A stretch of 64,000 nucleotides of DNA, taken from assembly GCA_002382975.1 (NCBI GenBank), contig DFTB01000007.1, positions 180,034 through 244,033 on the forward strand. The letters are read 5' to 3'. Below are positions 54,099 to 62,732 of the stretch, piece by piece. A program made the translations under genes and the position numbers. The notes beneath the pieces were generated by a model that had not been told where the DNA came from, did not search any database, and saw nothing but the letters and a program-made list of their open reading frames with translations. Source of the stretch: Fibrobacter sp. UBA4223 (GTDB lineage Bacteria > Fibrobacterota > Fibrobacteria > Fibrobacterales > Fibrobacteraceae). Numbering within the stretch: position 1 is the stretch's first letter; each line of letters opens with the position of its first letter.

Positions 54099-54551
54099 AT
54101 GGAAAGAAATTACCTGCAGAACAAAAGCATGGATTTTTCTATTAGAATGGTAGAGCTTTATCAAAAACTTTCTGATGAAAAACATGAGTACGTTATGTCC
54201 AAGCAGGTTCTTAGAAGTGGAACTAGTATTGGCGCTAATGTGCGGGAGGCTAAGAGAGCGCAGTCTACGCCTGACTTTTATTCAAAACTCACAATTTCAT
54301 TGAAAGAGGCAGATGAAACACAATATTGGCTAGAATTGTTGTATAAAACAGGCTATGTTAATGAGGAAACATTTAAAAGTTACAATTCAGATTGTGAAGA
54401 ATTAATTAGGTTGCTTGTATCAATTACAAAAACACTACATAACAAGATTATGAAGCAAAAATGCTTAAAGCAGTTTTCTAATTGTGAACTCCAAACTTCG
54501 AATTCCAAATTAAAAACAACTCCAAGCTCCGAACTCCGAATTCCGAATTAA
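54099..54551 (+). CDS. Four-helix-bundle protein (TIGR02436, 23S rRNA IVP-like)
   Basis: Small helical protein of the family also found as 23S rRNA intervening-sequence proteins and relatives of the diversity-generating retroelement Avd. Core residues 5-125: FSIRMVELYQKLSDEKHEYV, SKQVLRSGTSIGANVREAKRA, SKLTISLKEADETQYWLELL. ATG 54099 has SD GGAG at 6 nt. The last 24 residues (NCELQTSNSKLKTTPSSEL...) are translated from the flanking CTCCGAATTCCGAA-type repeat rather than from family sequence. The function is unknown. No reverse transcriptase is nearby. Confidence 0.82.
   Translation: MERNYLQNKSMDFSIRMVELYQKLSDEKHEYVMSKQVLRSGTSIGANVREAKRAQSTPDFYSKLTISLKEADETQYWLELLYKTGYVNEETFKSYNSDCEELIRLLVSITKTLHNKIMKQKCLKQFSNCELQTSNSKLKTTPSSELRIPN
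54486..54550 (-). repeat. GGAATTCGG-type repeat forming the 3' end of the four-helix-bundle gene
   Basis: On the minus strand: AATTCGGAATTCGGAGTTCGG, then GAGCTTGGAGTTG and GGAATTCGAAG. It is translated on the plus strand as the protein's tail and stop. Confidence 0.7.
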
Positions 54552-54553
54552 CA

Positions 54554-55396
54554 ATGCTTTTCCTCCTTCTCACCATCGGCCCTGCCTTCCTCTTTGCCTG
54601 CGGAAATATTCTGGAAAAGTCCGGTGTTTCTTCTGTGGGCAAGCGTACCGGCGGAACCTCTAGACCCTGGGAATTTTTCAAGGGCGTCATTACAAACAAG
54701 TTCTGGTGGCTGGGCATCAGCTGCTCCGGGCTTGCCACGGTGGGCTACTACATCGCCATGGCGCAGTACGACCTGAGCCAGGTCCAGCCCATGATGGTCC
54801 TGAACCCGGTGCTTACCGCCCTGATGGGTTTCTGCATTTTGAAAGAGGCCTTGACCAAGCGTATCGTGGTGGCCATCTGCTTTGTGGTGGCGGGTCTATT
54901 GTATTCCGTGGAAAACCTGGGCGAATCTACGGCCCTGCAGAACATCCCCATGTTATGGGCCTATGCCGGTGGGCTTTGCGCCGTCACTCTGTTTGCCCAC
55001 CTTTTTGTGAAAGATCGTGAAATGGTGGATTCCCTCATTATGGGTGTAGGTTTCGGACTTTCGGCGGCATTCTACAAGAGCCTTGCCATGGACTTTGATT
55101 TGGAACATATTGAACTTTCGTCGGTAGCGAACCTGTTGCTGGACTTTAGGACTCTCGGCTACATTGCGACCTACGGGATTGCCTTCCTTTATTCCCAGAT
55201 TTCGTTCTCCCGCGGGCGGGCGCTGTTCATTATCCCCTTCAGTGCCGCTGTAGGAGCGGCCGTTCCCACGCTGGCGGGTGCACTGGTGTTCTCTGAAGCG
55301 TTCCCCATGGGCAAGGCCATTTCAGTGACCTTGGTGCTTATCGGTGCCTGCCTGTTTATTGTCCGCAGGCCCAGACGCAAAAAATCCGCAGGTTAG
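54554..55396 (+). CDS. EamA/DMT-superfamily transporter
   Basis: Ten-helix drug/metabolite transporter-type permease. Repeated helices: FLLLTIGPAFLFACGNILE, WWLGISCSGLATVGYYIAMA, QPMMVLNPVLTALMGFCIL, IVVAICFVVAGLLYSV, LGYIATYGIAFLYSQIS, ALFIIPFSAAVGAAVPTLAG, ISVTLVLIGACLFIV, with a basic C-terminus. 280 aa, normal length. Substrate unknown. ATG 54554 begins two bases after the repeat-derived stop of the previous gene and has no SD. Confidence 0.82.
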   Translation: MLFLLLTIGPAFLFACGNILEKSGVSSVGKRTGGTSRPWEFFKGVITNKFWWLGISCSGLATVGYYIAMAQYDLSQVQPMMVLNPVLTALMGFCILKEALTKRIVVAICFVVAGLLYSVENLGESTALQNIPMLWAYAGGLCAVTLFAHLFVKDREMVDSLIMGVGFGLSAAFYKSLAMDFDLEHIELSSVANLLLDFRTLGYIATYGIAFLYSQISFSRGRALFIIPFSAAVGAAVPTLAGALVFSEAFPMGKAISVTLVLIGACLFIVRRPRRKKSAG

Positions 55397-55450
55397 TGGA
55401 TGTTTTTTGTGGGCGTCCGCTTTTCTTGTGCCACTTTGCTTTTTTTCGTG

Positions 55451-55464
55451 TATATTTAATCCTA
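55451..55464 (+). promoter_or_regulatory. TATATT -10 seven bases before a start codon
   Basis: TATATT 55451-55456, ATG 55464, possible -35 TTGTGC 55426-55431 with a 19-bp spacer. Suggests a leaderless transcript for the CotH lipoprotein gene. Confidence 0.45.
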
Positions 55465-58202
55465 TGGAATGGAAAAACTATTCGGTCTTGCTCTTTGCCC
55501 TGTGGCTTGTTGCTTGTTCCTCGGATGATGGAACCGTTACCATCGTTGAATGCCTGGATTGCGAAAGTGAAAATCCGGACAACATTTTCCGGGGTCCAGT
55601 TGTCTTTTCTGAAGTGGACCCCGTCAACTTGGTTTATAAGGACCACGAAGGCGATGACGCCGGCTGGATAGAGCTTTTTAACCCGACAGACAGCGTCGTA
55701 GATTTGTCGGGAATGATTTTGACTGATTCCAAAAGTGAACCCCAAAAATGGACTTTCGGAAACGTGTCTTTAAATCCTGGCGAAACCATGTTAGTGTTCT
55801 TGTCGGGCAAGGACCTACCCGATTATGTTGCACCCCATGATTCCGTTGATTTGATTGGTAATGGCTGCTGGGTTTGGACTGATTCTCAAAATACCCCTGT
55901 CAAGGGTCAAAGTACTGTTCAATATTTGAATGGTTCTCACCCTTGTTTCGACGAAAATGGTGTTCGAAAGTTTGGTGGCAAAATGCGCTTTGGCGAAAAT
56001 ACGGAACTAGGCTGGCATTCTATCTCGTTCTTTGTGGGAGTCGGCGATAGGGGAAATGCTGAAGACGCAAGAGATATAAGCAAGGCCAATGAAATTCTAC
56101 TTACTGGCTATATCGAAAAAGACAGGCAACTTCAACTGCGTCTTGCCCAAGCTGACTTGGATGACTGGAAGGGCTGGGCCAAGGCCCTTACGGGGACTGG
56201 AGATTCATCCTACACCTACCATGTAAATCTTCCCGCAGGTTCCACGCTTCCAGATTTGGCCCATATTTACGGCACTCGCTTTAGCCCAGATGATCAGGAA
56301 ATGCGATCTTTGACTTTCAAGGTGGATTCCTATATCGCGCGGAATCGGGGTCACGAACCTCATGCAAATTTCAAGTTGGACAAATCGGGCGGCAGGCTAT
56401 TCTTGATAAACAAGGATGGCAATGTGACAGATTCTGTTACCTATCCGGAGCTCCCTCTCGGCAAGAGCTGGAGCCGTAGCACAAACGGCTGGGGTTATGC
56501 GGAACCGTCGCCGTTTACCTATGGCCAAAAAACCGTTGTGGCAAAACGCGAACCCAGTCCCGAAAAAAAGGTTTCCTTCCCAGCATCTGGATTCTACAGT
56601 TCTGCTTTTACCATAAACCTTTCTAGCTTGCCGAACGTGCGCTGTGAAACGGGCGGCTATACGCCTACAGAAAAAAGTTCCCGTCAAGATAATATCACAA
56701 TTAACAAGACTACCGTACTTCGTTGCGCGAGCTTTGCTGCGAATAGTGTCGCCAGCGATGTGGTGACCCGCACATACGTATTCGAAACGCAACCCCAAAC
56801 GCCCGTGGTATTCTTGACAGCCAATCCCAAGTCCCTGTTCGACCCCGATACGGGCATCTACATGGAAGGGCCTAATGCCCAGGCGAAAGAACCGCATTTT
56901 GGAGCGAACTACTGGGAAGACAAAGAAATTCCTGTTTTTGTAGAATTTCTGGAAAAAGGCAGTAAGACACCCGCTTTCGCAAAAAATGCAGGTTTCCAGA
57001 TTTTCGGAAATTACAGCCGTGCCAATGCTAAAAAGTCGGTGGCCATCGTGTTCCGCGAGAAATACGGTGACAAGCGGTTGGAATACCCGCTGTTCCCGGA
57101 TTTTCCAAATCTCAAGAAGTTCAAGGTGTTCTTGTTGCGTAGCAATGGAAGTAATTTTGGGGGTGACTATATCCGCGATAGGCTATGCAGTTCTGTGACG
57201 GAGGGCTTGGATGTGGACTATCAGCGTGGGCGTGGTGTGGTGGTTTATTACAACGGGGAGTATTACGGCATACACAATATTCGAGAACGTTCGACGGAGT
57301 ATTATTTCGAGACCCACTACGGGATGAATCCTGACGAAGTAGACTTGCTGAAGGCGGATAATTCAGCTACAGCAGGGTCACCTGCGGATTACGAAGCTTT
57401 AATGGATTGGCTTGCAACGAACCATCTAGATAATGACAAGAATTATGCTTATATGGCAGAACAGATTGATGTGGATAATTTTATCAATTATATCCATACG
57501 GAACTGTTCATGAACAACCGCGACTGGCCCGCCAACAACTTGAAAAAGTGGCGCGGAACGAACCCCAAGACCAGGTGGAAATGGTTCATTTACGATATGG
57601 ATTTTGGGTTTGGCAACGAGTTTAGCGAATTCAAAAACAACATTTTTGAATTTGCAACAGCCGAAGATGGCCCCGATTGGCCCAATGGCCCTGCCTCAAC
57701 TTTGCTGCTTCGTAGACTTCTGGAAAACGAGAATTTCAAAACCGCCTTTATCAACCGATTCCCTGTGCTTTTGGCCATGAACTTCGAAAAGTCAAGGCTC
57801 CTTGCTCGAATCAATGCTATGATGGGCGAAATCGAATCGGAAATTTCCAGGGATCAGCAGAGGTGGAATCTAAATGCCTCTTACATGAATGGTCAACTTA
57901 ATAAAATAAAAACTTTCGCCGGAACCCGTCAAGACGTCATCTTGTCTGAAATGGCGGAATTTTTTGGATTAGGCGAAGTAACGAAAGTGACCTTTTCTGT
58001 CAGTGGTTCAGGAAAGATCCTAGTCCATAATTTGCCTTTGGATAGGTCCTCGATGACCATCTCCTTCTTCAGGGGAACGCCGGTCACCATTACGGCTCAA
58101 GAAAACGGCGGGACCTTTACCGGCTGGAGCGACGGGGTTACGGAAAAGACCCGCACTATCATGCCCGAAGAAGTGGACTCGCTGACAGCGAATTTTAAGT
58201 GA
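55464..58202 (+). CDS. CotH-family lipoprotein with lamin-tail domain
   Basis: Exported lipoprotein (lipobox L-V-A-C, Cys18). A lamin-tail-like beta domain at about 35-140 (WIELFNPTDSVVDLSGMILTD) is followed by a second beta-rich part, a chitobiase-like segment (about 365-440, VSFPASGFYSSAFTINLS) and the CotH kinase-like domain at about 490-770. Motifs there include FKVFLLRSNGSNFGGDYIRDRL, GVVVYYNGEYYGIHNIRERS and the metal-site stretch WKWFIYDMDFGFG. CotH proteins are atypical kinases able to phosphorylate secreted proteins; bacterial roles outside spores are unclear. A C-terminal repeat domain (VTITAQENGGTFTGWSDG) closes the 912-aa chain. Confidence 0.85.
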   Translation: MEWKNYSVLLFALWLVACSSDDGTVTIVECLDCESENPDNIFRGPVVFSEVDPVNLVYKDHEGDDAGWIELFNPTDSVVDLSGMILTDSKSEPQKWTFGNVSLNPGETMLVFLSGKDLPDYVAPHDSVDLIGNGCWVWTDSQNTPVKGQSTVQYLNGSHPCFDENGVRKFGGKMRFGENTELGWHSISFFVGVGDRGNAEDARDISKANEILLTGYIEKDRQLQLRLAQADLDDWKGWAKALTGTGDSSYTYHVNLPAGSTLPDLAHIYGTRFSPDDQEMRSLTFKVDSYIARNRGHEPHANFKLDKSGGRLFLINKDGNVTDSVTYPELPLGKSWSRSTNGWGYAEPSPFTYGQKTVVAKREPSPEKKVSFPASGFYSSAFTINLSSLPNVRCETGGYTPTEKSSRQDNITINKTTVLRCASFAANSVASDVVTRTYVFETQPQTPVVFLTANPKSLFDPDTGIYMEGPNAQAKEPHFGANYWEDKEIPVFVEFLEKGSKTPAFAKNAGFQIFGNYSRANAKKSVAIVFREKYGDKRLEYPLFPDFPNLKKFKVFLLRSNGSNFGGDYIRDRLCSSVTEGLDVDYQRGRGVVVYYNGEYYGIHNIRERSTEYYFETHYGMNPDEVDLLKADNSATAGSPADYEALMDWLATNHLDNDKNYAYMAEQIDVDNFINYIHTELFMNNRDWPANNLKKWRGTNPKTRWKWFIYDMDFGFGNEFSEFKNNIFEFATAEDGPDWPNGPASTLLLRRLLENENFKTAFINRFPVLLAMNFEKSRLLARINAMMGEIESEISRDQQRWNLNASYMNGQLNKIKTFAGTRQDVILSEMAEFFGLGEVTKVTFSVSGSGKILVHNLPLDRSSMTISFFRGTPVTITAQENGGTFTGWSDGVTEKTRTIMPEEVDSLTANFK

Positions 58203-58249
58203 TTCGGACGCCTCATTATAGCGGGTTCCGACCCTCTATTTCCCGCTTT

Positions 58250-58279
58250 CGTCATGGCGGGCCTCGACCCGCCATCTAG
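58250..58279 (+). repeat. CGTCATGGCGGGCC...CCGCCATCTAG palindromic repeat
   Basis: Second copy of the 7671-7698 repeat, intergenic, ending 23 bp before ugd. Confidence 0.7.
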
Positions 58280-58302
58280 CTTTTTTCTACATTGTAATTA
58301 CT

Positions 58303-59673
58303 ATGAGTTTCAATACCAAGATTCTTTGTATTGGTGCGGGCTACGTCGGTGGCCCCACCATGACTGTTATCGCCGACAAGTGCCCCGATGTGAAGGTGAC
58401 CGTGGTGGATATCAACCAGGCTCGTATCGATGCCTGGAATAGCGAAAACCTCCCGATTTTTGAACCCGGCCTGGACGACGTGGTAAAGCGTGCCCGTGGC
58501 CGCAATCTCTTCTTTAGCACCGACATTCCCGCCGCTATCAAGGAAGCGGACATTATATTCGTGTCTGTGAACACTCCCACAAAGACATTTGGTCATGGCG
58601 CCGGTAAGGCCTCGGACCTGCAGTACTGGGAAAAGACCGCCCGCAACATTCTGGAAATAGCCGACGAAGGCAAGATTATCGTGGAAAAGTCTACGCTGCC
58701 GGTTCGTACCGCTGCCGCTATGGAACGAATCTTGAACAGCAATGACAAGGGCTTGCACTTTGAGGTTCTGTCGAACCCCGAGTTCCTGGCCGAAGGAACT
58801 GCCATCAAGGACCTGTTTGAACCGGATCGCGTGCTTATCGGGTCCCACCAGACGGAGTCGGGACTTGCAGCCTGCCAGAAACTGGTGGACGTGTATGCCC
58901 ACTGGGTTCCCCGTGACCGAATCCTCACCACGAACCTCTGGAGTTCCGAACTGACCAAGCTGACCGCCAACGCCTTCTTGGCTCAGCGTATCAGTTCCAT
59001 CAACTCCATCAGTGCCCTTTGCGAAAAGACCGGTGCCGACGTAGACGAAGTGGCTTTTGTGATGGGCAAGGACACCCGCATAGGCCCCAAGTTCCTCAAG
59101 GCCTCCATCGGTTTTGGCGGCAGTTGCTTCAAGAAGGACATTTTGAACCTGGTGTACCTTTGCGGCTATTATGGTCTCCCTGAGGTGGCCGCCTACTGGG
59201 AATCCGTGGTTAAGATTAACGAATGGCAGACCCACCGCGTGGTGGACCGTATGCTGGAGACCATGTTCAATACCATCGCCGGTAAGAAAATTGCGGTGTT
59301 CGGTTTCGCCTTCAAGGCCAATACCGGTGACACCCGCGAAAGCCCGGCGAACCTGGTGGTTCGGGACCTGCTCAACGAACATGCGATGCCGGTGGTGACC
59401 GACCCGAAGGCCATTCCCGACGCCAAGCGCGACCTGAAGGATGTGCTTGACCAGGTGACATTCGAAGAAGACCCCTACAAGGCTGCCGAAGGCGCTCATG
59501 CGGTGGTGGTCTGCACCGAATGGAAATGTTTTGCCGAACTGGACTGGAAACGTATCTACAGCTCCATGGCCAAGCCCGCCTTCGTATTTGACGGTCGTAA
59601 CATCTTGGACGCTGACGCCCTCCGTAAGATTGGTTTCGAGGTGTCCAGCATCGGCAAGGGAAAGGCGGAGTAG
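58303..59673 (+). CDS. ugd: UDP-glucose 6-dehydrogenase, animal-like type
   Basis: Oxidises UDP-glucose to UDP-glucuronate, a precursor for capsule or other surface glycans. NAD-binding start [18 protein letters not shown], then [37 protein letters not shown] and catalytic Cys in F-G-G-S-C-F-K-K-D. 456 aa. Many stretches read like animal UGDH ([31 protein letters not shown]) rather than the shorter KfiD/HasB type. First gene of the polysaccharide cluster; TACATT lies 9 nt before the ATG with no SD. Confidence 0.92.
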   Translation: MSFNTKILCIGAGYVGGPTMTVIADKCPDVKVTVVDINQARIDAWNSENLPIFEPGLDDVVKRARGRNLFFSTDIPAAIKEADIIFVSVNTPTKTFGHGAGKASDLQYWEKTARNILEIADEGKIIVEKSTLPVRTAAAMERILNSNDKGLHFEVLSNPEFLAEGTAIKDLFEPDRVLIGSHQTESGLAACQKLVDVYAHWVPRDRILTTNLWSSELTKLTANAFLAQRISSINSISALCEKTGADVDEVAFVMGKDTRIGPKFLKASIGFGGSCFKKDILNLVYLCGYYGLPEVAAYWESVVKINEWQTHRVVDRMLETMFNTIAGKKIAVFGFAFKANTGDTRESPANLVVRDLLNEHAMPVVTDPKAIPDAKRDLKDVLDQVTFEEDPYKAAEGAHAVVVCTEWKCFAELDWKRIYSSMAKPAFVFDGRNILDADALRKIGFEVSSIGKGKAE

Positions 59674-59679
59674 CCGAAC

Positions 59680-60978
59680 TTGGAGAAGTTCTTACTTAAC
59701 ATTGTAAAACACTACTACTGGTTTCTGGTTGCCATTGCGGCAAGCCTTGTCTTTGGGGCTAAGGATGTCTCCTCGGCCCTCATAGTCGCCGTAGTCCTTG
59801 TTTTTGCAATGTGCTTTTCTTCGATAAAGTGGAAAAGGATAGATACAGTTGTCTTTATCTTTTTGATTTATAGTCTTATTACGTATTTCTTTGTGGATAA
59901 CGCTTACCCCTTGCGGCTTTACTATTTGGGGGTGAGAGCTGAAATTGTACCGGTTCTTTTCTACTATATCGCCCGTTCCGAAAAGTTTAAGTCCGATGAA
60001 TTTTTTGAAAACTTCAAGGCCCCGCTTTTTTTCGCCATGGTTTGCGGGGCGTATTTTTACTTTTTCCAACCTAGCTTTTATACAACGTATAAGGCATCGG
60101 TCATTTGGGATAATTTCAGTTCGGATGTTGGCTCCTTGTCGGGGCATCTTCTGTATGAATTAACCCGATTTTCGTCTTTTTGGCCCCATTCTTATTTTAT
60201 GGGGTATTCGTCTTTGTTCCTGTTTATGTTTGCGTCAAAGAAAATAGTGGTGGATAACTGCTATAAGAAGTTTGATTTAGCCTGTTTTGCACTAAGTTTC
60301 TTCTGCCTGTTCTTTGCTCAGCAACGTGTCTCCATTGTATTCTGTTTGCTCTTTTTCTTTGCCTTGACTGTATATTCTACGATTAAGCGTTTGCCTTCGA
60401 TGAAACTGCTCTATTTCTTGTGGTTTATTGCGATTGTTTTTGGCATAGGTATCGTTTTTATTGTGATGAACTACTTGAGTGTTGATTTTGTAGAATATGT
60501 TCTGAACAGGACCGTGAATTATAACGGAAATATTGTTAGCGACCGTTTCTCTCTTTTTGATAAGTTCATTGAGAAACTATCCTTTTTGGGTTCGGGACTT
60601 GGCTGCTATGGTCACGGAGCCGCAGAAATGGGGTATCCTTCAATTCCGGATAGTGATTATGTGCGTGTCCCTGCAGAGTTAGGCATTGTGGGGTTTGTTC
60701 CGCTGATGGGTATATGCCTTTATTCGTTGATTTGCGGGGCTAAAATTTTCAAATACGCTTTCTTTGAAGTCTGTACGTTGTGTTTTTGCCTTGTGGCCAT
60801 GATTGGTGCCGCTGTCTGGGAATTGGGAACCCTTCAGCCGTTCCTCTATTGGTTCTGCATAGGGCATATTGTAAGCAAATACAGTCGTCGTGATAAACTC
60901 GAGATGGAGTATAATGCCTATTTCAAGACAGGCGACATCGAGGCGGATCTGGAAGAGTCGGAGGTGAATGATAAATGA
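59680..60978 (+). CDS. O-antigen ligase/polymerase-like membrane protein
   Basis: Multi-spanning protein with about 11-12 helices (YYWFLVAIAASLVFGA, SALIVAVVLVFAMCF, LYFLWFIAIVFGIGIVFIVMN, CTLCFCLVAMIGAAVWELG) and a large periplasmic loop with FLGSGLGCYGHGAAEMGYPSI and VPAELGIVGFVPLMGICLY, the usual Wzy/WaaL pattern. It likely polymerises or ligates the glycan made by the neighbouring transferases. TTG start at 59680 with SD GGAG 9 nt upstream; it begins 6 bp after ugd. The hydrophilic tail overlaps the next gene (ATGA). Confidence 0.75.
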   Translation: MEKFLLNIVKHYYWFLVAIAASLVFGAKDVSSALIVAVVLVFAMCFSSIKWKRIDTVVFIFLIYSLITYFFVDNAYPLRLYYLGVRAEIVPVLFYYIARSEKFKSDEFFENFKAPLFFAMVCGAYFYFFQPSFYTTYKASVIWDNFSSDVGSLSGHLLYELTRFSSFWPHSYFMGYSSLFLFMFASKKIVVDNCYKKFDLACFALSFFCLFFAQQRVSIVFCLLFFFALTVYSTIKRLPSMKLLYFLWFIAIVFGIGIVFIVMNYLSVDFVEYVLNRTVNYNGNIVSDRFSLFDKFIEKLSFLGSGLGCYGHGAAEMGYPSIPDSDYVRVPAELGIVGFVPLMGICLYSLICGAKIFKYAFFEVCTLCFCLVAMIGAAVWELGTLQPFLYWFCIGHIVSKYSRRDKLEMEYNAYFKTGDIEADLEESEVNDK

Positions 60979-61901
60979 GCCCGACGAATCCAGCAGTAGA
61001 TGTTTCGGTCATTGTGGTTAGTTTCAACACGTGCAGTCTGTTGCGGGATTGCTTACGCTCTGTTTATGAAAAGACCGAAGGGGTGTCCTTTGAAGTGATC
61101 GTTTCTGATAATGGCTCCACCGACGGCTCTGTAGAAATGGTCCGTAAGGAATTTCCTCAGGTGAGGCTTGTGGAAAACAACGCAAATTTGGGATTTGGAA
61201 CGGCGAACAATCGTGGACTGGATGTTGCTTGCGGAAAATTTATTTTTTACCTGAATAGCGATACGTTGCTGAACAACAACGCCATTAAGTTTTTTTGTGA
61301 TTTTTGGAAAGCACACGAGTCGGAGAACCTTGGGGCGTTAGGCTGCAATCTTGTCGATGCAGAAGGAAAATGGACGGAGTCGCACAACAAGTTCCCCCGG
61401 GGGCAAGAGATTTTAAAGGCAGGGCTGCATCATATGGCGGCTTTCTACGTGAAAAACGTGATGAAACTCCTTCACTTGGATTTTTCAAAGCTTCGCCCAG
61501 TTCCTCGTTATGAAAGATTTGTTGGAAACGTTGATTATGTTGTTGGGGCAGATCTGTTTGTGAAGAATACGCCGGATGCACGTTTTGACGAAAAGTTCTT
61601 CTTGTATTACGAAGAGACGGACATGCAGTGGCGTATGGCGAAAAAAGGGCTGAAACGCACAATAATCGATGGTCCTAGCGTTGTGCACTTGATTCGAGGT
61701 GGCCGCGGCAAGCAGGATGATGTTGTCCGTTACGGTTCCTTTTCGATGATTCAGTCTGAAATTTCGAAGGTGTATTACGCCAAAAAGAATATTTCCCGTT
61801 TTATGCCGTTTTTTTTGAAGCCGATGATCTTTGCGCAATGGCTTTCTCCCTATATTTTTAAGTCTACCCGTAAACATTTCAAAAGTTTGTGGAGCGTATA
61901 G
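60975..61901 (+). CDS. Glycosyltransferase family 2
   Basis: Cytoplasmic GT-A transferase, rhamnosyltransferase-like. N-terminal nucleotide-sugar site: VSVIVVSFNTCSLLRDCLRSV, VSDNGSTDGSVEMVRKEFP, NLGFGTANNRGLDVACG and the D-x-D-equivalent L-N-S-D-T. Acceptor region DEKFFLYYEETDMQWRMAKKG. 308 aa. The start overlaps the polymerase gene (ATGA) and the stop overlaps the next gene (TAGTG), so the cluster is translationally coupled. Confidence 0.88.
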   Translation: MSPTNPAVDVSVIVVSFNTCSLLRDCLRSVYEKTEGVSFEVIVSDNGSTDGSVEMVRKEFPQVRLVENNANLGFGTANNRGLDVACGKFIFYLNSDTLLNNNAIKFFCDFWKAHESENLGALGCNLVDAEGKWTESHNKFPRGQEILKAGLHHMAAFYVKNVMKLLHLDFSKLRPVPRYERFVGNVDYVVGADLFVKNTPDARFDEKFFLYYEETDMQWRMAKKGLKRTIIDGPSVVHLIRGGRGKQDDVVRYGSFSMIQSEISKVYYAKKNISRFMPFFLKPMIFAQWLSPYIFKSTRKHFKSLWSV

Positions 61902-62725
61902 TGGCTATACCGAAAAAAATTCATTATCTCTGGCTGTCCGAGAAGAAAGATGAACGGGTGGAAAGGTGTATCCAGTCTTGGCGTGAATGCTTGGATGGTT
62001 ACGAGATTGTTGAATGGAACAAGGATAATTTTCCCTATAATGATTTTTTATACGCTAGGGAAGCGTATTCCAAGCAGAAATGGGCTTTTGTCACGGATTA
62101 TTTTCGCTTGTGGGTTCTCGAGAAGTATGGCGGAATCTATCTAGATGCCGATGTGACTGTCTATGGAAATTTTGACAAGTTCCTTGACCATAAGCTCTTT
62201 ATTGGAACTGAATTTACGGACCAGGTCGCTGCCCATGCTATTGGAGCTGAACCGCATCATCCTTTTATTCAGAAGTGCCTTGAATACTACAAGGATCGGC
62301 ATTTTATTTTGCCGGACGGCAGGTGCGACTTGAATGCGATGCCCTGTATTATTACGAAGGTGTTTATGGAGATGTACCGATACAGCGGCGACCTTGTCAA
62401 GTTTGATGGCAAACCACTGAGTTTTTCGGACATGTCTATATATCCCGATTCTTATTTTACCATTAACACCTTTGATGGAAACAATGTCTGTGTCCATAAT
62501 GGTCTTGGAAGCTGGCGTGATGCCGATTCTGAAAATCCTGTCCTAGAAAATGTTGTTGGGGCGTATTTTTGGAAACGCTTCTGTCGCAAAGAAATCTTCT
62601 CGTATGGATTCATGAAAAAATGGATCTATTTGTTGATGCCCGTCTGGCTTTTAGTGCTGTATTCTAAGCATAGCGCTAAGATAAAGAACAATAAACGGGT
62701 GAAGAAAATCAATTGTAGGCACTAA
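61901..62725 (+). CDS. Glycosyltransferase with DXD motif (Gly_transf_sug/OCH1-like)
   Basis: Capsule-type sugar transferase. Starts MAIPKKIHYLWLSEK, as usual for this family, with the D-x-D motif in Y-G-G-I-Y-L-D-A-D-V near residues 75-84 and FVTDYFRLWVLEKYG just before. A hydrophobic C-terminal helix (WIYLLMPVWLLVLYS) could hold it at the membrane. I choose GTG 61901, which overlaps the previous stop and has GGAG at 6 nt, over GTG 61889. Confidence 0.83.
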   Translation: MAIPKKIHYLWLSEKKDERVERCIQSWRECLDGYEIVEWNKDNFPYNDFLYAREAYSKQKWAFVTDYFRLWVLEKYGGIYLDADVTVYGNFDKFLDHKLFIGTEFTDQVAAHAIGAEPHHPFIQKCLEYYKDRHFILPDGRCDLNAMPCIITKVFMEMYRYSGDLVKFDGKPLSFSDMSIYPDSYFTINTFDGNNVCVHNGLGSWRDADSENPVLENVVGAYFWKRFCRKEIFSYGFMKKWIYLLMPVWLLVLYSKHSAKIKNNKRVKKINCRH

Positions 62726-62732
62726 AAGCGAG

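Noticed and set aside
54099..54551. Four-helix-bundle gene as part of a diversity-generating retroelement (Avd)
   Set aside because: No reverse transcriptase, template repeat or variable repeat was found nearby.
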